DNA from: Lysobacter enzymogenes
GTDB lineage: Bacteria > Pseudomonadota > Gammaproteobacteria > Xanthomonadales > Xanthomonadaceae
Reading direction: 5' to 3'
DNA: 64,000 bases
Assembly (NCBI RefSeq): GCF_023617245.1
Contig: NZ_CP067396.1
Coordinates: forward strand, 248,001 to 312,000
In this document: in pieces, positions 51,701 to 60,400 of the stretch
Position numbering within the stretch: the stretch's first letter is position 1
How the letters are laid out: each line of letters opens with the position of its first letter
The notes under the pieces: generated by a model
The model's input: the letters and a program-made list of their open reading frames with translations, nothing else
The model's database searches: none
Told to the model about the DNA's origin: nothing
Position numbers and translations under genes: made by a program

Positions 51701-51797
51701 CACCGGCTATCCGTATTACGACGTGTCCTGGTTCGATGCGTTGGGGCGTCAGGTGTTCGTGCAGTACACGCACAAGTTCGGCGGGGCGGCGTTGTAA
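48717..51797 (+). CDS. TonB-dependent transducer with STN signalling domain (FecA-like)
   Basis: 1026 residues from the ATG at 48717 (GGGGAAACC upstream). The signal peptide (VRVLLLALACSAALSAQAQG) is followed by an STN domain at about 28-100 (VDIPAGDLSAALDALARQSG, GTMAAGDALDRLLRGSGFVA), an Ala/Pro linker, a TonB box-like ETIQVTGSRI, the plug (QVDLRGLGPNHTLVLVNGRR, ASAIYGSDAISGVVNFILKK) and a barrel ending FVQYTHKFGGAAL. The STN domain plus the upstream FecI/FecR genes identifies a signal-transducing receptor. The ligand is unknown; the barrel resembles large peptide/siderophore receptors more than heme receptors. Confidence 0.93.
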   Translation: MVRAVRGVRVLLLALACSAALSAQAQGAPARVDIPAGDLSAALDALARQSGAQFVYSADQLRGLRTGGVSGTMAAGDALDRLLRGSGFVARRDPSGGLVIVQDAAAAKPAAAAPRAPATSGGASPEPPAATDLETIQVTGSRIPRAQIEGPAPVTVMTAQEIKANGFTTVPDVLRAMTQNGGETQSQQSASGADFSPGAQQVDLRGLGPNHTLVLVNGRRIADFPMPFKGRSNFTDISNIPLGMVERIEILTGSASAIYGSDAISGVVNFILKKQADGTTVDVRMGDATRGGAESFDLSVSSGYSNDRFTAIYGAEIVVQNPLWAYDRSRQDSTLDGPSAGSRAPRRTFLRTNWYDEYLDPEGACDGVAALNGGNTYRASRPGYGVDGEDGYYCGSDRSIGYGTILSKRRGLNAYGSLSYRFDNDVEWFADLQLGYHELSMFRDVTQWVYQRPDGDESGYFFNRATDQLEYWQRQFTPEEMGGLNNGDIRTRQKTFSLTTGFKGRWGANWDWETALSHSQYQSTISWPQIVAAKANALFLGPQLGTDDDGYPIFDADPSRLYRPLSRAEYDSIAARTVYQPKSRTDTLSLTFTNTELFQMPAGAAGFAGTVEAGNQSYDLRPDPLATQYYYYSWRDSNGRGSRDRWAAAGELRLPLFERLNLSVAGRYDQYRYGGGSIDKFTYSAGLEWRPLDTLLLRGSYGTAFRAPDLHYVFAGEGNSESAAIDYYRCRSEEPGVDYADCSYSDESLIVTRRGNRKLDPETSTSWTAGVVWSPLANLDFSLDYYDIDLRHQVQDLRADSVLQDEADCRLGQRPDGTPVSAGSPTCVDALARVVRSADGRLYGTYVNPINIARERTNGVDFTARWRWETAAGVFRFSGNYSWVREHESQQYAGDRVEDQFAINSGFDIPRSKASASVSWERDRWTATVHGERLGKLPNYDSYNEAYDPEEGGSPWIGATYRYNLSLQYRFTDHNQLSVSVTNLFDKMPPKDASYTGYPYYDVSWFDALGRQVFVQYTHKFGGAAL

Positions 51798-51845
51798 GCG
51801 CGCGACCGGCGCGGGTGTCGCCCGCACCGAGGGATTCAGGGTTTG

Positions 51846-51882
51846 GCCTCTCGCCACAGGGATGGTGGCGAGGGGCTTTTTT
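51846..51882 (+). terminator. Terminator of the FecA-like receptor gene
   Basis: GCCTCTCGCCAC (51846-51857) pairs with GTGGCGAGGGGC (51865-51876, one T-G pair) and is followed by TTTTTT. Confidence 0.92.
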
Positions 51883-52019
51883 ATGGGCGATGGGTAAGCG
51901 GCTGTTCCCAGCGCGCCGTCGTTCCGGCGAAAGCCGGAATCCATTTTTGCCCTTGCCGTTGCCCTTGCCTTTGCTGTTGCCGTTCTGGCCCTCGCCTGAG
52001 GCGTATGCCCCGCAGACCC

Positions 52020-52215
52020 GGAGGGCGCGCGCATGGATGCGCGCGTGCGCCGTAGGGGCATGGATGCCCCTTACGGTGCATCCCCGCGCAAGGCGCTGGA
52101 CCTAGTGGCTTGTGACCTTAAACAAGCGTTTTTCTTTGGCTACTTTCTTTTGTCGCGCTGACAAAAGAAAGTAGCTCGGCCGCTTGCGGACGAAAGCTTT
52201 TGATGGTGGCTTGTC
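52020..52215 (+). repeat. Five-hairpin intergenic repeat, copy C (diverged)
   Basis: Same order as copy A: CGCGCGCAT/ATGCGCGCG (52026-52045), CCGT-A-GGGGCA/TGCCCC-TT-ACGG (52050-52076), ACTTTCTTTTGTC/GACAAAAGAAAGT (52142-52172), then CGGCCGCTTGCGGACG. Hairpins 3 and 4 are eroded. The stems differ from copy A but still pair. Confidence 0.8.
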
Positions 52216-52309
52216 GTCGCGCGACACATCGATAACGGCGAAAGCAACAGCAAAGTCAACATGGGTTCCGGCTTTCGCCGGAATGACGGACGTGGGGTTG
52301 CGTATCCGA

Positions 52310-52408
52310 CTGTAGGAGCGGCGCGAGCCGCGACCGCGCCAACGCAACTACGATGAAACTTTCGCCATCGCTGCGATGGCGCGGTCGCGGCTTGCGCCGC
52401 TCCTACAG
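52310..52408. repeat. REP-like inverted repeat, CTGTAGGAGCGG type
   Basis: CTGTAGGAGCGGCGCGAGCC pairs with a right arm ending TTGCGCCGCTCCTACAG. It sits between the two opposed five-hairpin repeats, in convergent intergenic DNA. Confidence 0.85.
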
Positions 52409-52479
52409 AGGGCGTGCCGCGGTGGGGTTCGTCTTTGCGTGTGCGTACTTGTGACGACAAGCGATCATCAAGAGCTTCC

Positions 52480-52650
52480 GTCCGCAAGCGGCCGGGTCAC
52501 TTTCTTTGTCTTAAGCCACAAAGAAAGTAACCAAAGAAAAGGCCTTATCTTTTTCGGATCAAGAGCCACTATGGCTCGCAGCGGCGCGGGGCCGCGCCAT
52601 AAGGGGCATCCTGCCCCATGGCGCGCGTGCGCATCCATGCGCACGCCCTC
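52480..52650 (-). repeat. Five-hairpin intergenic repeat, copy B (inverted)
   Basis: On the minus strand this copy is nearly identical to copy A. It holds the ACTTTCTTTGT/ACAAAGAAAGT stem (52499-52528), GAGCCA/TGGCTC (52563-52577), GGCGCGG/CCGCGCC, CCAT-GGGGCA/TGCCCC-TT-ATGG and GCGTGCGCAT/ATGCGCACGC (about 52625-52646). Similarity continues to about 52400, including the junction with the adjacent REP-like arm. Confidence 0.85.
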
Positions 52651-52803
52651 CGGGGCTGCGGGACGACGGCTTCGGGCTTGGGAGCGAGCACGAGCAGCGG
52701 CAACCGCCACGGCAACAGCAGGAGCAAAATGGATTCCGGCTTCCGCCGGAATGACGAGGACGAGAACGAGGTAGGCCGGAGGTGATCTGCGCGGGTGCGA
52801 GCT

Positions 52804-53571
52804 TCACTCCGGCGTGCGCGCCACCACGAAGATGCGCCGGAACTCGAACCAGGTCGTGCCGTCGCTACGCGGCGGATACGCCTCGTCCAGCATCGCCGCC
52901 AGCTCGGCGCGGAAGCGTTGCCAGTCGTGCGCGCTCAACGCCGCCTTGACCGGCCGCAGCGCGGTGCCGGTGATCCACTCCAGCACCGCGTTCTCGCCGT
53001 GCAGGCGCTGGGTGTAGCTGGTTTCCCAGGCGTCGACCTGGCAGCCCAGCCGCGCCAGCCGTTCGGCGTACTCGGTCGGCGCGTCGACCGCGCCTTCGTC
53101 GCGCAGGCCGATGGCGCCGAGTGTGTCGGCCCAGCCGGCGCTCGCCGCGAGCCGGCGCGTCAGCGCGTGCGAGGGGGCGTCGAAGTTGCCCGGCACCTGG
53201 ATCGCGATCCACGCGCCCGCCGGCAGTTCGCGCACCCAGCGCTGCAACAGTTCGCGGTGTTCGGGCACCCACTGCAGCACGGCGTTGGAGATCACCACGT
53301 CGGTGTCGGGCTTGGGCGTCCAGTCGCGCACGTCGAGCAACTGGGCATCGAGGCCGGCCTGGCGCGCGGCGGCGACCATCTCCGGCGAATTGTCGCTCGC
53401 CTCCAGCGCCGCCTGCGGCCAGCGCTGGGCCAGCGCCGCGGTCAGGTTGCCGGGGCCGCAACCCAGGTCGACGACCCGGCGCGGCTCGCGCGCGCCGATG
53501 CGCGCGGTGAGGTCGAAGAACGGTCGGCCGCGCAGGTCGGCGAAGTCGAGGTACTTGGCGGGGTCCCACAT
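52804..53571 (-). CDS. tam: Trans-aconitate 2-methyltransferase
   Basis: 255 residues. The SAM-binding motif VVDLGCGPGNLTAALAQRWP lies near residue 32. The family-typical WDPAKYLDFADLRGRPFFDL at the N-terminus, WTPKPDTDVVISNAVLQWVP and WITGTALRPVKAAL also match Tam. It methylates trans-aconitate, an inhibitor of aconitase, in the cytoplasm. No signal peptide. It is divergent from the TPR gene, with 170 bp between. Length agrees with the family. Confidence 0.92.
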   Translation of the reverse strand: MWDPAKYLDFADLRGRPFFDLTARIGAREPRRVVDLGCGPGNLTAALAQRWPQAALEASDNSPEMVAAARQAGLDAQLLDVRDWTPKPDTDVVISNAVLQWVPEHRELLQRWVRELPAGAWIAIQVPGNFDAPSHALTRRLAASAGWADTLGAIGLRDEGAVDAPTEYAERLARLGCQVDAWETSYTQRLHGENAVLEWITGTALRPVKAALSAHDWQRFRAELAAMLDEAYPPRSDGTTWFEFRRIFVVARTPE

Positions 53572-53741
53572 GGCGCGGCTCCAGGCGAAGAACGACTGTC
53601 GGCACTATAGGACCGGCGCCGGTGCGGGACTGTGCAGGCCGTGGCCGCATCGGCGCGCGCGCCGGTAGACTGCGTGCGCGCCGCGCCGGCGCGTTGGTCC
53701 GGCCCGCGCGAGCCTCCCGCCCGTGTCATGAACGAGCCCGC

Positions 53742-54218
53742 ATGAATCCCTCAGAACAATGCCAGCGCGCCCGCGCCCTGGTCGGCCAGGGCCGCACCGA
53801 CGAAGCGCTGCAACTGTACGACCGCGTCCTCGAAGCGTTCCCCGACCACGCCCCCGGCTATGCCGACCGCGGCACTACCCACGCGATGCTCGGCGCGCAC
53901 GAGCGGGCCCTGAGCGACCTGGAGCGGGCGATGGCGATGGGGCTGCGCGACGGCTGGCTGCTGACCACGTACGCCTCGGTGTTGCTGGCGCTGCGCCGTT
54001 TCGACGAGTCGCTGCGCTGCTTCGACCTGGCCATCGAGCTGGAACCCGGCCACCCCTTCGCCTACAACAACCGCGCGACCTTGCACATCGAGCGCGGCGA
54101 TCACGCCGCCGCCATCGCCGACCTGGAGCGCTGCCTGGATTTCGGGCCCGACGAGGCGACCCGGCAGATGCTCGAACGGCGCCTGCAGGGCGTGCGGGCC
54201 TCGCTGGCTAAGACGTAA
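53742..54218 (+). CDS. TPR-repeat protein
   Basis: 158 residues from the ATG at 53742. Three to four TPR units are visible: CQRARALVGQGRTDEALQLY, PGYADRGTTHAMLGAHERAL, SVLLALRRFDESLRCFDLAI and FAYNNRATLHIERGDHAAAI. There is no signal peptide, so it is likely a cytoplasmic adaptor. The ribosome site is weak (CGAGCCCG). It precedes the giant YD-repeat gene by 228 bp on the same strand and could assist it, but there is no direct evidence. Confidence 0.85.
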   Translation: MNPSEQCQRARALVGQGRTDEALQLYDRVLEAFPDHAPGYADRGTTHAMLGAHERALSDLERAMAMGLRDGWLLTTYASVLLALRRFDESLRCFDLAIELEPGHPFAYNNRATLHIERGDHAAAIADLERCLDFGPDEATRQMLERRLQGVRASLAKT

Positions 54219-54397
54219 CCCGGCGCCGGGGCGCCTGCCCCCGCAACGGGGTAGGCCACGGCCATCGTCCCGCCCGGGCCCGACACCCCCTCGAAACGGC
54301 GAAAGCCAGGCGGGACGGGCCTTGCGACGATCCGGGCCGGCCCCGGGAAGGCCGCTGCGAGGGCCGGCTAAACTTTTTCCGCGAAGTGCCGAGAAGT

Positions 54398-54431
54398 CCA
54401 TTTGAGAGCCGCCCCTTGGCGGCACAAATGG
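54398..54431 (+). promoter_or_regulatory. Hairpin in the 5' leader of the YD-repeat gene
   Basis: CCATTTG (54398-54404) pairs with CAAATGG (54425-54431), and inside it GCCGCC (54408-54413) pairs with GGCGGC (54418-54423) over a CCTT loop. The hairpin ends 4 bp before the ribosome site GGGAAGG and 15 bp before the ATG, so it could limit or time translation, or be a protein-binding site. Confidence 0.55.
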
Positions 54432-54446
54432 AACGGGAAGGCACAC

Positions 54447-57400
54447 ATGGTCGCGATCGTCACAGGGAATGGGCTGGGTCTGCAGGCGTCCTCGGCGCTG
54501 GGCCTGGGCGGCAGGGGTCAGGTCGGCACGGCCGGGTTCGGCAAGTCCGGCGAACAGGTGTTCGTCAACGCCGCGACCGGCAACCTGATCCTGCGCGACC
54601 GCGACCAATGGCTGATGGGCCGCGGCGTCGACGCCGAGCTGTACCGGGCCTACAACAGCCAGGCGCAGCTGATCGGCGAAAGCTGGCGCGCCGGGGTCAG
54701 CAAGCAGGTCGGCGGCCTGACCGGGACGGTCGACACCGCCGGCAGCGTGGTCTACCGCACCGACTGGGACGGCAGCCGCATCGCCTACGCCTGGGACGCG
54801 GCGCGCTCGCTGTACGTGGCCGGCGAAGGCGCGGGCACCCGCGACACCCTGGCCTGGGACGCCGGCAACCAGCGCTGGACCTGGACCCAGGGCGGCAGCC
54901 AGCTGATCGAGCGCTACGACGCCAGCAAGAACGGCCGCGTGTTCGAAAGCCTGGACCGCGACGGCAACACCACCGGCTACGTCTACAACGCCGCCGGCGC
55001 GCTCGGCGAAGTGCGCACCGCCAACGGCGAGATCACCTACCTCGACTACGACGGCAACGGCCGCCTCAGCAAGATCCGCACCGTCACCAACAACGGCGGC
55101 GGTCCGCAGACCTCGACCGCGGTGCGCTACGGCTACGACGGCGCCGGCCGGCTGAGCACGGTGACCCTGGACCTGAGCCCGGACGACAACTCGGTCGCCG
55201 ACGGCAAGGTGTTCACCACCACCTACGGCTACGACGGCAGCAGCGGCCGGATCGCCTCGATCGCCCAGTCCGACGGCGCCAAGGTCGCCTTCGGCTACCA
55301 GCTGATCGACGGCCAGTACCGCGTGGTCAGCATCGCCCAGACCAGCGACGTCGGCGTGCTGCGCACGACCACGCTGAGCTACGACACCGCCAACCGCCGC
55401 ACCACGATCACCGACCCGCTGGGCCAGGACACGATCCTGGCCTACGACGCCCAGGGCCGGCTGCTGCAGACCAGCAGCCCGGCGGTGAACGGCACGCGCC
55501 AGACCCAGTTCTTCGGCTACGACGCCGCCGGCCAGGTGGCGACGATCCGCGACGGCCTCGGCAACGAGGTCAAGTACACCTACGACGCGGCCGGCAACCT
55601 GATCAAGCAGGAAGACGCGGTCGGCACGGTGGTCGAGCGCACCTTCGGCAGCGACAACCAGTTGCTGAGCGAGACGGTGTCGGGGCCGAATACGGCCGCG
55701 GCGACGACGCGTTATGTGTACGACGCGGAGCAGCACCTGCGCTTCAAGATCAGCGTGGAAGGACGGGTGACCGAGTGGCGCTACAACGCCGAAGGCCAAG
55801 CCGTGTCGATGCGGGAGTTCGCCGAGGCCCTTTACGCCGACGCCGACCGCAGCGAAGCGGCGCTGGCGGCCTGGGCCGGCGCCCAGTCCATCGGCGAGCA
55901 GGTCGATTACGGCTACGATTTCCGCGGCAACCTGACGCTGGAAACCCGCTACCAGACGCGCCTGCAGAACGGCGACGGCGTCAACGCCGGCGTCGTCTCC
56001 ACGCGCTATGTCTACGACGCGCAGGGCCGCCTGCTGCAACGCTACAAGGGCGAGGGCACGGCGCAGCAGGATGTCGAGCAGTTCACCTACGACGGCCTGG
56101 GCCGGCTGCTGACCGCCACCGCGTTCGACGACAGCGTCACCGTCACCCAGTACGACGACGCGCAGCGCCGCACCATCGTCAGCTTCGCCAACGGCCTGGT
56201 GCGCACCTCCAGCTACAACCGAGCCGGCGAGCTGATCGCGGTGACCGAGTCCGGCAACGGCGGCACCGTGCTGTCGCAGGTGAACTTCCGCTACGACAGC
56301 GACGGCCGCCTGCGCATGAGCGAGGACGCGCTGGGCGCGAGGACGCACGTGCTGTACGACGAGGCCGGCCGCCGAGTGGCCGAGATCGACGCGGCCGGGG
56401 CGCTGACCGAGTACGTCTACGACGGCAACAACCAGATCGTGCGCACCACCCGTTACGCCGCGCCGGTCGACGCGACGGCGTTGGCGGGATTGGTCGACGG
56501 CAACGGCCAGCCGCGGCAGACCGCGACGGTCGGCGGCCAGACCGTCGCGCTGACGCTGGCGAACTCCGGCCTGCGTCCGGCCGCGGACGCAGCCAACGAT
56601 CGCTCGCAGTGGCGGTTCTACGACGCCGCCGGCCGCCTGTCCAAGACCGTCGGCGCCGACGGCGCGCTGGTCGAGTACGCCTACGACGCGGCGTCGCGGC
56701 TGCTGTCGACGATGGCCCACTACAAGCGCGTCGACATGACCGCGTTCCTGGCCGCGCCGACGGCGGCCAACGCGGTGTCGCTGGGCACGGTCACCGACAA
56801 GTCCTTCGACCGTCCCATGCGCTACTTCTACGACCGCGACGGTCTGCTGCGCGCGCAGGTCGATGGCGATCGCTACATGACGGAAATCGTCTACGACGGC
56901 GCCGGCCGCAAGGTGCGCGAGATCGCGTACAACCGCCAGGTGCAGCTGACCGACGATGCGACCGTCGAGCAGATCCGCCCCAGCCTGGACGGCACCGACC
57001 GCTTCCACGACTACCTCTACGACCAACGCGGCCTGCTGATCGCCGAAGTCGACGGCGAAGGCTACGTCACCCGCTACGACTACGACAGCGCCGGCAACGT
57101 GTCGCGTCGCGTGCGCGGGCTCAAGCTGGCCCAGGTCGCCTTCCCGGCGACCACGCCGGTGCGGTTCGGCGGCAGCTTCACCGCCCGCGCGAGCGCCGGC
57201 GCCGACGGCGTGTGGCCGAAGGTGGAGGTGTGGGTCGACGGGGCCAAGGTGCAGACCGTCACTCTCAACAGCACCAGCAACACCTACAACTTCTTCGCCG
57301 ATGCCGCGGTCGGCGGCAATCATCAGATCGCGCTGGTGGTGGTGGACGCCAGCAGCGAGCGCAAGGTCTGGATCGAGCGGGCCAGCTATGCCGGCGTGGC

Positions 57401-60400
57401 CTTCGATGCCGGCCTGGCCGCGGTGTGGGACGCCGGCGGCACCGGCGCCGACAGCGGCCTGGTGTCGGTCAGGCCCGCCGGTACCCAGCAGCTCGAAGCG
57501 CCCGGCGCGCTGCGCTGGATGGTGGCGCCGTCGAACCTGCTGGCGCTGACGGCCTCGGCCCCCGGCGTGCTGGAAACCACCGAGTACCAGTACGACCTCG
57601 ACGGCCGCCTGCTCAAGCAGACCGAGTATTCGGCCAGCGGCACCACGCTGTCGACGTTCCGCTACGACAGCCAGGGCCGGGTGGTCGAACAGGTTCGCGA
57701 CGATCGCAAGTCGCTGTTCCGTTACGACGCCTTGGGCCGGGTGGTGGCCGAACTGTCCGGCGAGGGCGCCAAGGCGCTGGCGGCGCTGGGCAGCGGCGCC
57801 ACCGCGGCGCAGGTCGACGCGCTCTGGCAGGACCGCGCGATCCGCTACGCCTACGACGCCGCCGGCCGGCTGGCCTCGGTCACCGACGCGCTCGACCGCG
57901 CGACGCTGTACTACTACGACGCGATGGGCCGCGCGACCCATGTGGTCAACGCCGCCGGCGAAGTGACCCAGAAGCGCTACAACGCGTTCGGCGACGTGGC
58001 GCAGACGGTCTCCTACGCCAAGCGCCTGACCTCCGCCTCGCTGGGCCAGATGCACGGCGGCGCGCTCAGCAGCGCGGTGCAACAGGCCTTCGCCCTGCTC
58101 GACGACGCGCAGGCCAGCCGGGTCGACCTGAGCTACACCATCGCCGGCGCGCTGAGCCGCAGCATCGATGCGTTGGGAAGCTACACCGACTACCGCTACA
58201 CCGTCTTCGGCCAGCTCGAGCAGACCTCGCAGTGGACCGATCGCGCCAACCGCATCTCCAACAACGAGGCGCGCACGCTCTTCTATTACGACCGGCGCGG
58301 CAACCGCAACGCGCGGGTCGACGACGTCCTCAACAACGGCCGCACCACCACCGAAATCGCCAACGCATTCGGGCAGGTCTACTTCGGCACCGCATACAGC
58401 CTGCGCCAGTACCTGACCAGCTTCGACCGCAACGGCCGCGCGGTGCAACAGCTCGACGGCGGCGACGCCTGGGCCAAGATGACGTACGACGCCTTCGGCA
58501 ACGTGCTCAGCCAGACCGACCGCAGCGGCAACACGACCCAATACAGCTTCACCGCCTTCAACCGCGAGGTGCGCACCACCACCGCCGAGGGCATCCAGAC
58601 CGTCGTCAAGCGCAACGCCCACGGGCAGACGGTAGAGGTGATCGACGGGCGCGGCAACAGCACCGTCTACGAGTACGACCTCGATGGCCGCCTGATCCGC
58701 ACCACCACGCCCGCCGGCACCGTGCGCAACGCCTACGACCAGGCCGGGCAGGTGATCGAGAGCACCGACGCGCGCGGCGTGCGCACCACCTTCGCCTACG
58801 ACGCAGCCGGCCGCGTGCTCGAGCGCGTGGTCGATCCCGACGGGCTCAAGATCAAGACCACCTACGAATACGACGCCAAGGGCCAGCTGGTCCGCGCGAC
58901 CGATCCGCTGGGCATGGTCACCGAGACCCGCTACGACCTGGGCGGACAGAAGATCGCCGTGGTGGTCGATGCGGGCGAGGGCAAGCTCAACCTCACCACC
59001 GCGTACGACTACGATCCGCTCGGCCGTTTGCTGCGGGTCACCGAGGGCGCCGGCACCGCCGCGGCCAAGGTGACGCTCAACAGCTACGACAAGAAGGGCC
59101 AGCTGCTCAGCGTCACGGTCGATCCGGACGGGCTGGCGCTGAAGACCCAGTTCGCCTACTGGCGCGGCAATGTAGTCGCCCGCACCGACGCCAACGGCAA
59201 GGTCACCCGCTACGTCTACGACGTCAACAACCGCCTGACCCATACGGTCGACGCCACCGGCGCGGTGGAGATCCGCGCCTACGACGCCGACGGCCGCCTG
59301 GCGCGCACCACGGCCTACGCCGGCCGGATCGATCCGGCCAGCCTGAGCGCGTATCCCACCGCCGCCGAGATCGAACAGAAGCTGACGGCGCAGGGCGAGG
59401 ACCGCGTCGCGCGTTACGTCTACGACCGCGACGGCCGCCTGCGCTACGTGCTGGATTCCTACAACTACGTGGTCGAATCGGTCTACGACAACGGCGGCAA
59501 CGTGGTGCGGACCGTCGCCTACGCAACGGCCGTCGGTGCGGCGGTAGCGGCCACGGTCGCGGACGTGGCGGCGGCGCTGGCGGCGCAAGGCGCCAGCGCG
59601 CACGCGGCCGATCGCGCTTCGCAGTTCGTGTACGACGCTGCCGGCCGGATGGTGTTCCAGCTCGATGCGAACCGCTATGTCACCCGCAACTATTACGACG
59701 GCAACGGCAACCTGACCGGACGGGTGCGCCACTACTGGCCGTATCCGGGCAATGCCGGCACCGGCCTGAGCGAACTGACGGCCTGGGCCGATCTCAACGA
59801 AAACGCGGCCTCGCCTCCGGTGTCGCGCCAGCGTTGGGTCTATGACGCCGCCAACCGGCTGGCGTGGGAGATCGACGCCGGCGGTTATGTGGTCGGCAAC
59901 GTCTACAACGCCGCCGGGCAGCGGACCCGGCGAATGCAGTATCAGGAAGGCACCGAATATCCCTACACCAGGCCCGACGCCTACACCGACGCGGGCATGC
60001 GCGCATGGGCGACGAGGGTCACCGGCGGCGGCGTCTACACCTTCGCCACCGCGACGACACTGTGGTTCTACGATGCCGCCGGACGCGAGGTGTTCTCGTT
60101 CGATGCGGAAGGCTACTTCATCGAAAAGCGCTACGACGCGCGCGGCAATCTCGAACGGACCATCCAGTACGACAAGCAGTGGCCGACCTATACCGGCGCG
60201 GCCAACACCATCACCGACGGCGAAACCGTGGCGGCTATCGCCGCCCGGGTGGCCGGCGGCGACGGCGCATCGACGCTGTACCGTTACGACGCCGCTGGAC
60301 GGGTGCGCGACCGGGTCGACGCGCTCGGCGTGACCACCCGCTACGAGTACGACGGGCTCGGCCAAGTGACGGCCGAATTCCAGGCCTGGGGCACTGCGGC

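Larger units (their letters stand above)
51798..52803. other. 1-kb gene-free convergent region rich in repeats
   Basis: Between the receptor and the convergent methyltransferase lie a terminator, a five-hairpin repeat (52020-52215, plus), a CTGTAGGAGCGG unit (52310-52408), and a second five-hairpin repeat (52480-52650, minus), with short CGGAATGACG-type ends (about 51915-51950, 52265-52290, 52735-52760). Small open frames here are inside the repeats. Confidence 0.8.

Noticed and set aside
48243..52061. A 1272-codon minus-strand frame opposite the FecA-like receptor
   Set aside because: Antisense shadow with biased Val/Ala/Arg composition; the plus strand encodes a complete, motif-rich receptor.
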